DNA of 35,407 bases from Clostridia bacterium. GTDB lineage: Bacteria; Bacillota; Clostridia; UMGS1883. Shown here piece after piece: positions 1-6,354 of this stretch (position 1 is the first letter of the stretch; every line of letters begins with the position of its first letter). The notes beneath the pieces are model-generated. The model had not been told where the DNA came from, did not search any database, and saw only the letters and a program-made list of their open reading frames with translations. The DNA is taken from assembly GCA_021202495.1 (NCBI GenBank), contig JAJQCX010000053.1, positions 1 through 35,407 of the forward strand, written 5' to 3'. The position numbers and the translations under genes are program-made.

Positions 1-440
1 CGGTTATAGCATCAATACTCGGTCTTGCCGCAAAGGAAGAGGTTGTCGGTGTTCTTGGACAATTTGCGGCTATGTCCGACGCGCTTGATGTGGTAGAAAC
101 AGGCGGAAGCCTCGCCCCGATTGCCGCATTGTTAGGCAACAGCGCTGTTGTGGGCTACGCGTTCCTTGCGTTCAATCTTTTATGCGCACCTTGCTTCGCG
201 GCGATAAACACTATTCGCGTTGAAATGCAAAACGGTAAGCTGGCTGCGTTTGCAATCGCATATCAGTGCGTGTTTGCATACGCGGTATCGTTGATAATTT
301 ATCAATTCGGATCCTTGTTCACAGGCGGCGGTTTTACAGCGGGAACATTCGCGGCTATCGCGGTGCTTGCTTTTATCCTGTTTATGCTGTTGCGCCCCAG
401 ATATAAACCGGCAAAAAAAGCGAAAAAAGTCGCTGCGTGA
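1..440 (+). CDS. feoB: Ferrous iron transport protein B, C-terminal end (partial)
   Basis: This is the 3' end of a gene that begins outside the window; the open frame runs in from base 3. The first residues read GLAAKEEVVGVLG, which resembles the AKE-containing segment of the FeoB permease domain, followed by hydrophobic stretches and a lysine-rich tail. FeoB is the GTP-dependent inner-membrane Fe(II) importer; only the last membrane helices are visible, and the G domain is upstream of the window. The next gene, 20 bp downstream, encodes the small Cys-rich protein that commonly follows feoB in Firmicutes, which supports the call. No internal disruption is seen. Confidence 0.85.
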   Translation, partial: VIASILGLAAKEEVVGVLGQFAAMSDALDVVETGGSLAPIAALLGNSAVVGYAFLAFNLLCAPCFAAINTIRVEMQNGKLAAFAIAYQCVFAYAVSLIIYQFGSLFTGGGFTAGTFAAIAVLAFILFMLLRPRYKPAKKAKKVAA

Positions 441-460
441 TTCGCCAATAGGAGTTATAT

Positions 461-625
461 ATGAATTGGATAATAAATAATTTGGCGTCTGTTGTTGTGG
501 GTATGATTTTGCTTGCGGCTGTTATAATCGCTGTTTGCAAGCTCATAAAAGATCGGAAACACGGCGGCTGCGGCAATGGCTGCTCCGGCTGCTCGCTTGC
601 CGGAAAATGCCCTCATCACAAATGA
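461..625 (+). CDS. FeoB-associated Cys-rich membrane protein
   Basis: This 54-residue protein has one N-terminal membrane helix (about residues 8-27), then a short basic stretch and a glycine/cysteine-rich tail with Cys at about 37, 41, 44 and 50, ending in HHK. This is the architecture of the small Cys-rich proteins found beside feoB in Firmicutes; the tail is presumed to bind metal at the membrane. The start is supported by AGGAG eight bases upstream. It follows feoB closely and is followed by a hairpin that probably ends the feo transcript. The role in iron uptake is inferred from neighbourhood; its biochemistry is unknown. Confidence 0.85.
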   Translation: MNWIINNLASVVVGMILLAAVIIAVCKLIKDRKHGGCGNGCSGCSLAGKCPHHK

Positions 626-629
626 CAAA

Positions 630-664
630 AAAGGCAGATGTTTCATCATGAGATGTCTGCCTTT
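630..664 (+). terminator. Terminator-like hairpin after the feo genes
   Basis: The arms AAAGGCAGA and TCTGCCTTT form the outer stem, with a less perfectly paired inner part. A-rich sequence precedes it and TTTAAAA follows. A close relative of this hairpin occurs again at 1047-1083, after the next gene. Confidence 0.6.
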
Positions 665-698
665 AAAAGAATATTTATGTTTACGGAGAGGCTGCAAA

Positions 699-947
699 AT
701 GATAAAGACTATATTACAAATAGAAGGTATGTCCTGCGGAATGTGCGAAGCTCATATAAACGATATCATCCGCCGCACGTTCAATGTGAAAAGCGTAAAA
801 TCATCACATAAGAAAAAATCAACAGAAATATTGTCGGAGCTGCCCATTGATGAGAAAGAGCTTAAAAAAGCGATTTCAGCTATCGGCTATACGCTTATTG
901 ACATTCGGAGTGAAGAATGTATAAAAAAGGGATTTTGGAATGGGTGA
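699..947 (+). CDS. Small heavy-metal-associated (HMA) domain protein
   Basis: This 82-residue cytosolic protein has the HMA metal-binding signature GMSCGMCEAHI near residues 10-20, the CxxC loop that binds Cu(I) or another soft metal in copper chaperones and P-type ATPase N-termini. The start follows GGAGAG by about eight bases. The C-terminal part (KKAISAIGYTLIDI) matches the usual last strand of the ferredoxin-like HMA fold. It lies just downstream of feo genes and no P-type ATPase is visible, so its partner is unknown. Copper is the family default; iron-linked expression is only suggested by position. Confidence 0.8.
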   Translation: MIKTILQIEGMSCGMCEAHINDIIRRTFNVKSVKSSHKKKSTEILSELPIDEKELKKAISAIGYTLIDIRSEECIKKGFWNG

Positions 948-1018
948 AACTTATGAACGCTGTCGGCGCGGTGATTTTCATAGTTATGATTATAAAGCTA
1001 TTGACAGAGCTGTTGTAA
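944..1018 (+). CDS. Possible 24-residue hydrophobic peptide coupled to the HMA gene
   Basis: A GTG codon overlaps the stop of the HMA gene (GTGA) and opens a frame for a 24-residue peptide with the single hydrophobic helix AVGAVIFIVMIIKLLTELL. The overlap suggests translational coupling. An internal ATG at 953 is an alternative start. There is no independent Shine-Dalgarno sequence. It is followed by a terminator-like hairpin. No family is recognised; it could be a real membrane micropeptide or a chance frame. Confidence 0.35.
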   Translation: MKLMNAVGAVIFIVMIIKLLTELL

Positions 1019-1046
1019 AGTGCTTGATAGTGAACAGTATGTATAA

Positions 1047-1083
1047 AAAAGGCAGATATTTCATTATGAAATGTCTGCCTTTT
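1047..1083 (+). terminator. Terminator hairpin, second copy
   Basis: The arms AAAAGGCAGA and TCTGCCTTTT, together with an inner ATTTCAT/ATGAAAT pairing, make an almost continuous stem. It closely resembles the hairpin at 630-664, so the same sequence ends two neighbouring transcription units. Confidence 0.65.
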
Positions 1084-1097
1084 AAACCACTCTATGC

Positions 1098-1325
1098 TTA
1101 CTCCAATCCGTTCTTATACACCGCACCCCAGTCTTCCATAGACTTGATGACGGGGCGCATTGATTCGCCCAAATCGCTGAGAGCATATTCCACCCGCGGC
1201 GGAACTTCGGGATAGACTGTCCTTGTGATAATTCCGTCTTCCTCTATAGAGCGCAGGCTGTCCGTGAGTACCTTTTGACTGATTCCGTCCAAATCTCGCC
1301 GCAGCTCGTTAAACCGCCACGGGCG
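1098..1325 (-). pseudogene. HxlR-family transcriptional regulator, truncated at the 5' end
   Basis: The C-terminal 75 residues are a clear HxlR winged-helix remnant: RFNELRRDLDGISQKVL, then TVYPEVPPRVEYALSDLG and a final helix. The usual N-terminal part (a Cys-Pro start and the GGKWK helix leading into the DNA-binding domain) is missing. Upstream the frame stays open, but its translation is unlike the family and runs through a strong hairpin at 1353-1381, and the only plausible ATG there (1427) has no ribosome binding site. HxlR genes often sit divergently from the transporter they control, here the MATE gene. I read this as a deletion remnant rather than an unusual full-length protein. Confidence 0.7.
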
Positions 1326-1343
1326 CTTAAATGTTGACACACC

Positions 1344-1381
1344 AAAAAAGCGGCGGCTGTCCGAAACAAACGGACAGCCGC
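1344..1381 (-). terminator. Terminator hairpin inside the hxlR remnant
   Basis: The perfect 11-bp arms GCGGCTGTCCG and CGGACAGCCGC enclose a 7-base loop. Read leftward the stem is followed by a run of T (AAAAAA at 1344-1349 on the plus strand). It ends no intact leftward gene and probably marks a rearrangement junction. Confidence 0.55.
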
Positions 1382-1417
1382 ATCTTTTGCCGATATGATT
1401 AAAAATCAAAAAAAGTA

Positions 1418-1448
1418 TTGACTCCATTATAATGGTGGAGTGTAAAAT
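1418..1448 (+). promoter_or_regulatory. MATE gene promoter with embedded palindromic operator
   Basis: TTGACT (1418-1423) and TGTAAA (1441-1446) are 17 bp apart. The spacer carries an imperfect palindrome at 1421-1441 with outer arms ACTCCA/TGGAGT and a perfect inner 12-bp palindrome CCATTATAATGG. An operator between -35 and -10 is typical of repression by small winged-helix regulators such as HxlR or MarR. The neighbouring hxlR gene is broken, so the current regulator may be encoded elsewhere. Confidence 0.55.
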
Positions 1449-1481
1449 AGAAAGAGTGCATAAATAATTGGAGGAATAAGC

Positions 1482-2861
1482 ATGAGCAATAATATAACCG
1501 AAACACAAAATCCGCTGGGTGTGAAGCCGCTTGGGTGGCTCATTCCGCATTACGCAATTCCGGCGACGGTCGCGCTTGTTGTAAATGCGCTCTATAACAT
1601 TGTCGATCAGATTTTCATAGGCCAAAGCGTCGGCTATTTGGGAAACGCGGCGACGAACGTAATCAATCCTCTTATGGTGGGCATGATTGCCGTTGCGACG
1701 CTTTGGGGCGACGGGTGCGCGTCCTACGCAAGCCTGCAGCAGGGAAAGGGCAACCGCGAAAGCGCGTCAATCGGCGTGTGCAACACGTTTGCCGCGTCGT
1801 TCGTCTTGGGGCTCATCGTGATGGTGCTTTCATGGATTTTCATGGAGCCGCTGTGCAACCTTTTCGGCGCTTCGGAAAATTCGCTGCCCTATGCGATGGA
1901 ATACGGCTATGTTATCGCGCTCGGTTTTCCGCTCATGGCGATTTTAAACCCCGTTACGGCATGCATCCGCGTTGACGGCGGCGCGACCTACGGCATGGTG
2001 GGGCTGCTTGTCGCCTGCTGCTCGAATGTCATTCTCGACGCCGTCTTTTGCCTGGGGCTTGGCTGGGGCGTGCGCGGCGCGGCAATAGCGACAATACTCG
2101 GTGAATTGATAAACGTTTTGTGGGTTGTGGCGTATATCCCGCGCTTTAAAACGGTGTCCATCCGCAAAAAATATTTCCGTCCGAACCTTTCCGTCATTAA
2201 AAGCATAGCCGCGCTCGGCGTTTCGAGCTTTATTTTGCAGATGTCGTTTGCGCTCATTTCCGCAGTTGCAAACAACATGCTCGCAATTTACGGCGCGCTT
2301 TCAAAATACGGCGCGGACATAACTGTCGCGGCGTTCGGAATTACGATAAAAATTTATCAGGTCGCCCTCAACGTTGTGCAGGGCTTTGTCACGGGCTCAC
2401 AGCCGATAATGGGCTACAACTACGGCGCGGGCAAATACGAGCGCACAAAAGCCACGTTTAAAATTTCCGTGATCGCGGGAACGATATTCTTGATTATCGC
2501 GACGATTGTCTTTCAGCTTTGCCCGATGTCGCTCGTCTCCCTTTTCGGCTCGGAAACGGAACTTTACAACGAATTTGCGGTGATGTGCCTGAGGATTTTC
2601 CTCATGTGCTGCATAGCAAACGGACTGCAGACCTGCACAAGCGTTTTCTTTCAGTCGGTGGGAAAGCCTGTGCAGGCGTCGGTCAATACTTTTGTAAAGC
2701 AAATTCTTCTTGTTCCGCTCGGCATGGTTATAATGGCGCACATAATCGGCGTGAAGGGCGTTCTTTGGGCGGGCGCCGTCAGCGACACTATTGCTTTTGT
2801 GATATCTATTGTTCTTTTGAAACTTAACTGGAAGGATATATTCGTAACAGCTCAGCCATGA
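1482..2861 (+). CDS. MATE family multidrug/Na+ antiporter
   Basis: This 459-residue polytopic membrane protein has the pattern of about 12 helices in two homologous halves found in MATE exporters. Recognisable segments are PATVALVVNALYNIVDQIFIG near residue 25 and GFVTGSQPIMGYNYGAGK at the start of the second half. MATE proteins exchange cationic drugs or metabolites for Na+ or H+ at the cytoplasmic membrane. The ATG follows GGAGG by eight bases. Length and motifs fit the bacterial MepA/NorM-like group; the substrate cannot be read from sequence. It lies beside an hxlR remnant and has an operator-like palindrome in its promoter, so expression was probably drug- or stress-inducible. Confidence 0.9.
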   Translation: MSNNITETQNPLGVKPLGWLIPHYAIPATVALVVNALYNIVDQIFIGQSVGYLGNAATNVINPLMVGMIAVATLWGDGCASYASLQQGKGNRESASIGVCNTFAASFVLGLIVMVLSWIFMEPLCNLFGASENSLPYAMEYGYVIALGFPLMAILNPVTACIRVDGGATYGMVGLLVACCSNVILDAVFCLGLGWGVRGAAIATILGELINVLWVVAYIPRFKTVSIRKKYFRPNLSVIKSIAALGVSSFILQMSFALISAVANNMLAIYGALSKYGADITVAAFGITIKIYQVALNVVQGFVTGSQPIMGYNYGAGKYERTKATFKISVIAGTIFLIIATIVFQLCPMSLVSLFGSETELYNEFAVMCLRIFLMCCIANGLQTCTSVFFQSVGKPVQASVNTFVKQILLVPLGMVIMAHIIGVKGVLWAGAVSDTIAFVISIVLLKLNWKDIFVTAQP

Positions 2862-2865
2862 AAAG

Positions 2866-2984
2866 TGACGTCACACGTCGAAAAGAGCGCCGAGAAAACG
2901 CTCTGCGTTGTCTCGGCGGAGGGGGTGCGGGGGAGGAAATGCCCCCGCGTAAAATCGTCAAAAACCAAAGCGTCTTTGGTTTTT
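2866..2984 (+). repeat. Dispersed hairpin repeat, copy A
   Basis: This stretch matches 35290-35407 in the same orientation, almost base for base from 2881 onward. It folds into three consecutive stem-loops: 2889-2917 (GCCGAGA/TCTCGGC with an inner AACGC/GCGTT), GCGGGGG/CCCCCGC, and AAAAACCAAAG/CTTTGGTTTTT, the last resembling a terminator. Between the copies one base pair of the first stem changes on both sides (C-G here, A-T in the other copy), so the structure rather than the sequence is kept. It sits directly after the MATE stop codon and may also terminate that transcript. Confidence 0.75.
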
Positions 2985-3105
2985 GACTCCTCTATCGCGG
3001 TAGCCCGCCGTAGGCGGGCGTAAGCGTAAGCGCGCGATGTGAAAAGAGGTTTACGGGGAAAAGCGGAGCTTGTCCCCGTGTTCAGCCGCGAAGCGGCTGA
3101 ACTGT
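2985..3105. repeat. Array of further hairpins in the MATE/YczE-like intergenic space
   Basis: No gene is seen in the 346 bases between the MATE gene and the next gene. After repeat copy A come more perfect inverted repeats: GCCCGCC/GGCGGGC (3003-3019) nested within ATCGCG/CGCGAT, then ACGGGGA/TCCCCGT around AAGC/GCTT, then GTTCAGCCGC/GCGGCTGAAC (3080-3102). Half of the last hairpin recurs at 27431-27445. These look like decayed or composite REP-like repeats. Confidence 0.55.
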
Positions 3106-3149
3106 AACATATATTTCCGTCAGAATCAACGAAGGGATAAGGGGGAGGC

Positions 3150-3178
3150 TTTACTTTATAATCAAAGTATGGTATAAT
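3150..3178 (+). promoter_or_regulatory. Sigma-A type promoter for the YczE-like gene
   Basis: TTTACT (3150-3155) and TATAAT (3173-3178) are 17 bp apart. The gene starts 30 bp after the -10 box with GAAGGAAG as its ribosome binding site. Confidence 0.65.
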
Positions 3179-3207
3179 ATCAGAAAAACAGAAGGAAGTA
3201 ATACCAA

Positions 3208-3867
3208 ATGATTAAAAGTAAGGCTCCGGGGCGCAGGTTTGTTATTTATATTATCGGTCTTTTCATAATGACGATGGGCATAGCGCTCTCGGTCAAGTCA
3301 AACTTGGGAGTGCCGCCGGTGAGCTCGATTCCGTATACGATTACATGCGTATTCGGGATTGAAATGGGCAACGCGACAATTTTGTTCCATGCTTTTCTTG
3401 TGCTTTTGCAGATAATACTGCTGCGCAAAAATTTTAAAGTGATAAATCTGCTGCAAATCGTCGTGGGCGTTGTTTTCGGCAAATTTACGACGTTGTGCAA
3501 CTATTTGGCGGGAATGCTGCCGGCTGTCGACAACATGGTAATTCGGATAATATTTGTGCTGATAAGCACGATTCTTGTCGCGGTGGGGATTTTTTTCTAT
3601 TTGCCCGCAAACATTATGCCGCTTGCCGGAGAGGGCGCAATGCAGGCGGTGTCGCAGATAACGAAAATTGAATTTTCAAAGGTGAAAATAGGCTTTGATG
3701 TGACCATGGTTGTAATTTCGCTGACGGTCTGCCTGATCGCCCTTCACACCATGGGAAGCGTCGGAGCGGGAACGATTGTGTCGGCGTTTTTGGTGGGCTT
3801 TAATTTGGGTGCGATAAATAAGAAGTTCGGAGCATGGCGGGATAAATTGCTGTGCGTAAATGCGTAA
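3208..3867 (+). CDS. YczE/YitT-like integral membrane protein
   Basis: This 219-residue protein has about five or six hydrophobic helices. Near residues 20-40 it carries MTMGIALSVKSNLGVPPVSS, the conserved start of the YczE/YyaS-type membrane protein family (GIAL plus a G-P-S loop). Members are widespread in Firmicutes and of unknown biochemical function, with transport suspected. The gene has its own promoter and a terminator and appears monocistronic. The neighbouring MerR gene converges on it. Family assignment is fairly sure; no substrate can be proposed. Confidence 0.75.
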   Translation: MIKSKAPGRRFVIYIIGLFIMTMGIALSVKSNLGVPPVSSIPYTITCVFGIEMGNATILFHAFLVLLQIILLRKNFKVINLLQIVVGVVFGKFTTLCNYLAGMLPAVDNMVIRIIFVLISTILVAVGIFFYLPANIMPLAGEGAMQAVSQITKIEFSKVKIGFDVTMVVISLTVCLIALHTMGSVGAGTIVSAFLVGFNLGAINKKFGAWRDKLLCVNA

Positions 3868-3879
3868 TACATAAAAAAT

Positions 3880-3905
3880 GCGGCTGTCTCGGCAGCCGCT
3901 TTTTT
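3880..3905. terminator. Bidirectional terminator
   Basis: GCGGCTG and CAGCCGC form the stem, with a T run on the right and an A run on the left. It serves both the rightward YczE-like gene and the leftward merR-like gene whose stop lies at its edge. Confidence 0.8.
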
Positions 3906-4686
3906 ATGTGTCAATCACCTGTATCTCATTGTATCTGCTGTTGATTTCAAGCTCGTCGCGGATTAAATTTGAAACAATCGCAAGCCGGTTTGAAGATGAG
4001 CCGAATTGTTGATCGATAAATTCGACGTGGTTCATGTGGGGCTCAAATTCAACCTGCAGGCAGCGGTACTCTCCCTTTGGGATTTCGATTATTTTTTCGT
4101 CCTTCACATCGGTCGGCAAAACCTCGTAAAAGAGGAATTGCCGAATTTTATTTTCATTGAATGTGAACATAAACCCCGTCGGCAATACGGCGGAAAAGCC
4201 TTTGCGCTCGGCATAATCGAAAAGCTCTGTCGAAATGCGCCCGAACTGCGTTATGTTTGCCAAGTCGCCTATGTATTCCTCAACGATGAAAAACCGCGCG
4301 TGAATTTCTCTTTTGTAAATGCCTTTGCAGTCGGAATAGTGATTTTGCTCATCTCGGCATTTTAAGGCGTATTCAATCTTTTGCAAATCATTTTGCAGCT
4401 TTTGCATTTTCATTTCGGCAATGCGTTTGCCGTCGTTTAACATTTTTTTCTGCCAGTAAACGTTTTCGTCTTGATATTGCTTCATTTCCTTTAACGGAAT
4501 GTCTAAATTTATGCACAGCAAAATAATGTCCAGTGCTGAAAGCTGCTCTGTGGCGTAGTAGCGGTATTTCGTTTTCGGGTCGATATATGCGGGGCAAAGA
4601 ATGCCGAGTTTTTCGTAATAGAGAAGCGAATTTATGTTGACGCTGCGAAGCTTTGCGAATTCGCCTATCGTGAGATAGTCCTTCAT
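3904..4686 (-). CDS. MerR-family regulator with GyrI-like effector domain
   Basis: This 260-residue protein begins with a MerR winged helix-turn-helix: LTIGEFAKLRSVNINSLLYY, then EKLGIL and YRYYATEQLSALD. A helical linker and a C-terminal domain follow that resemble the GyrI-like small-molecule binding domain of BmrR-type drug sensors (GEYRCLQVEFEPH). Such proteins activate exporter promoters when a lipophilic drug binds. The start at 4686 is chosen because it is preceded by GGGAGGG and the protein begins at the canonical MerR N-terminus. The ATG overlaps the stop of the upstream lysR gene (ATGA), so the two regulators are probably co-transcribed and translationally coupled, which is unusual. 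Confidence 0.85.
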   Translation of the reverse strand: MKDYLTIGEFAKLRSVNINSLLYYEKLGILCPAYIDPKTKYRYYATEQLSALDIILLCINLDIPLKEMKQYQDENVYWQKKMLNDGKRIAEMKMQKLQNDLQKIEYALKCRDEQNHYSDCKGIYKREIHARFFIVEEYIGDLANITQFGRISTELFDYAERKGFSAVLPTGFMFTFNENKIRQFLFYEVLPTDVKDEKIIEIPKGEYRCLQVEFEPHMNHVEFIDQQFGSSSNRLAIVSNLIRDELEINSRYNEIQVIDT

Positions 4687-5567
4687 CTGTAAATCCCTCC
4701 CTGCGCCGCGGCTTTTCGCTCCTCGAAAAAGGCGGAGAGAAAGTCGAAAAAGTCGGTAACGTGGCGGTTGTCGGCTTTGTTTTTGTTGTGAGATATGACA
4801 ACCTCTCTCTTCCACGCAAAGCCCTCAATCGCAAGAAGCCTGACGTTTTCGTGCTCAATCGCGCCCCACGTAAATTCGGGCCAGAAGCCTACGCCCAAGT
4901 TTGCGGCAATCATGTTTTTCACGGCGGCGGGGTTGTCGCTTTCAAATATAATTCTCGGCTCGAAGCCCGCCGCTTTACAGCGCGCGTCGCATATGCTGCG
5001 GAATTGACGCGAGCCCATGAGGCTGATAAAGCCCTCTTGGCGCATTTCGTCAAGGGAGACGCTTGTGCGAGTGTCAAATTTGCCGCCGGAGGGCACGGCG
5101 ATAAATATGTTTTCGCTTATGCAGTACGCCTTTTCGTCGGGCTCGTGCTCCTCTTTTGTCGTTATCTCAATGTCAAAGAGATCGTCGCCCGCGTTTTGCA
5201 AAAGCTGAAAGCTTACGTTATCGTGCTTTGCCTTGTATTTTATTATCGCCTCGGTGACAAGCGAGGACGCCGCGTTCACGCTGACGTGAATTGTCTCATC
5301 CCACAGCCGCGCCATCGTCGCGAGGTGCGAGGGGATTTCATCAAGCTCGGCTACAATGGGGGAGAGTGTGTCGCGCAAGTATTTCCCGTATGCCGTCAGC
5401 ACAATGCCGCGCCCTTTGTGGACGAAAAGCGGTACGCCCATTGCTTCCTCAAGTTTTTTCATCGCCTGTGAAAGCGCGGGCTGCGCAATGAGCAGCCTCT
5501 CCACGCTTTTTGTCATGCTGCCCGTTTCGGCAATGTCGAGAAAATAGCGGTACCGCGTCAGCTCCAT
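4683..5567 (-). CDS. LysR-family transcriptional regulator
   Basis: This 294-residue protein starts with a LysR helix-turn-helix: FLDIAETGSMTKSVERLLIAQPALSQAMKKLEEAMGVPLF (shown here as one segment near residues 9-48 of the family pattern), followed by a periplasmic-binding-protein-like effector domain. The start MELTRY is preceded by GGAGGGG five bases upstream; an in-frame ATG six codons earlier lacks a comparable site. Its promoter faces that of the divergent small membrane protein gene at 5683, the usual regulator-target arrangement. It overlaps the downstream merR-like gene by 4 bp. The effector is unknown. Confidence 0.9.
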   Translation of the reverse strand: MELTRYRYFLDIAETGSMTKSVERLLIAQPALSQAMKKLEEAMGVPLFVHKGRGIVLTAYGKYLRDTLSPIVAELDEIPSHLATMARLWDETIHVSVNAASSLVTEAIIKYKAKHDNVSFQLLQNAGDDLFDIEITTKEEHEPDEKAYCISENIFIAVPSGGKFDTRTSVSLDEMRQEGFISLMGSRQFRSICDARCKAAGFEPRIIFESDNPAAVKNMIAANLGVGFWPEFTWGAIEHENVRLLAIEGFAWKREVVISHNKNKADNRHVTDFFDFLSAFFEERKAAAQGGIYR

Positions 5568-5611
5568 AATAACCCCTCCATTCATAAGTGAAATTTATGG
5601 ATTTGATATAA

Positions 5612-5649
5612 ATTATATATTGGACTTTTGATAATGTCAATACTATAAT
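5612..5649. promoter_or_regulatory. Overlapping divergent promoters of lysR and the PQ-loop-like gene
   Basis: Leftward: TTGACA at 5640-5635 and TATAAT at 5617-5612, with a 17-bp spacer, an exact consensus. Rightward: TTGGAC (5620-5625) and TATAAT (5644-5649), with an 18-bp spacer. The two polymerase sites physically overlap, so the promoters should compete and a bound LysR dimer could switch between them. Confidence 0.7.
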
Positions 5650-5682
5650 GAAATCGAAATATGAATTACGGAGGAATTAACA

Positions 5683-5988
5683 ATGACAAACTTTCTTGAA
5701 GCTATGATGCTTATCTGCTTTGGGCTTTCGTGGCCTATCTCAATTTACAAGTCGCTCACGTCGCGCACGGCGCAGGGCAAGAGCGTGCTCTTTGAGCTGT
5801 TCATTTGGGTGGGCTACGTTTGCGGCATATTCAAAAAGGCGATAGATCTTTATCAGAATCCCAATCAGGAGTGGCTTTTTTACCTCGCGTTCGCGTTTTA
5901 CGTACTGAATTTGGCGGAAATAACGATTGATATGGTGCTCTATGTTAGAAATTTAAAGCTTGACGACAAGTGCAAGCGTGCCGCTTGA
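5683..5988 (+). CDS. Small PQ-loop/SemiSWEET-like membrane protein
   Basis: This 101-residue protein has three hydrophobic helices (about residues 5-20, 36-55 and 66-90). The first repeat, CFGLSWPISIYKSLTSRTAQG, has the proline in the first helix and the K-S-T-S...G loop typical of PQ-loop/SemiSWEET half-transporters, which work as dimers to move small solutes. The start follows GGAGG by eight bases. It is divergent from a lysR gene with overlapping promoters and is probably its target. Family membership is likely but not certain, and the substrate is unknown. Confidence 0.65.
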   Translation: MTNFLEAMMLICFGLSWPISIYKSLTSRTAQGKSVLFELFIWVGYVCGIFKKAIDLYQNPNQEWLFYLAFAFYVLNLAEITIDMVLYVRNLKLDDKCKRAA

Positions 5989-6109
5989 GATTAATGCAGA
6001 AATAATAATGCAGAATGCAGAAAGACGGAACAAATTCAGCGGAGCTGAATTTGAATGGATGCGCCTGTGGGCGCGGGGCGGCAAGCAGGATGCTTGGGAG
6101 GCGGTCTGA

Positions 6110-6304
6110 ATGAAAGATGCGTATCAAATTCCGATTAAAGTGAAATACACCGCAAAGATTGAGGATGTTGACTTTTTTGAGGGGCAGATATGCGAAGCGG
6201 AGATTTTGAAAAGCGACGCTTCGGGGCGGTGGTATTTGATAAAATATCCCGACGGGGCGCAGTATGCCTGCCCGCGGAGCTGGTTTGCGCCGATTGGAGA
6301 GTAA
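6110..6304 (+). CDS. Small protein of unknown function
   Basis: This 64-residue protein is soluble and rich in beta-prone residues and aromatics (KYTAKIEDVDFFEG, RWYLIKYPDG, CPRSWFAPIG), suggesting a small beta-barrel such as an SH3-like fold. The ATG follows GGGAGG by ten bases. A clear terminator hairpin lies just downstream. The region before it (5989-6109) contains short direct repeats of ATGCAGAA and a 9-bp hairpin AAATTCAGC/GCTGAATTT. No family is recognised. Confidence 0.5.
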   Translation: MKDAYQIPIKVKYTAKIEDVDFFEGQICEAEILKSDASGRWYLIKYPDGAQYACPRSWFAPIGE

Positions 6305-6306
6305 AA

Positions 6307-6336
6307 AACACAGCGCCGCAGATGTGGCGCTGTGTT
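6307..6336. terminator. Bidirectional terminator
   Basis: Perfect 11-bp arms AACACAGCGCC and GGCGCTGTGTT separated by an 8-base loop lie between the stops of two converging genes. Confidence 0.75.
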
Positions 6337-6354
6337 TCAAAGATTGATATAAAA

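Noticed and set aside
1098..1625. A full-length 175-residue HxlR-type protein starting at 1625
   Set aside because: The N-terminal 100 residues overlap the MATE gene and its promoter, read through a strong hairpin and look nothing like the family; only the C-terminal 75 residues are homologous.
2985..3105. Serial palindromes considered as a CRISPR array
   Set aside because: The repeats differ from one another in sequence and length and have no regular spacers; no cas gene is present.
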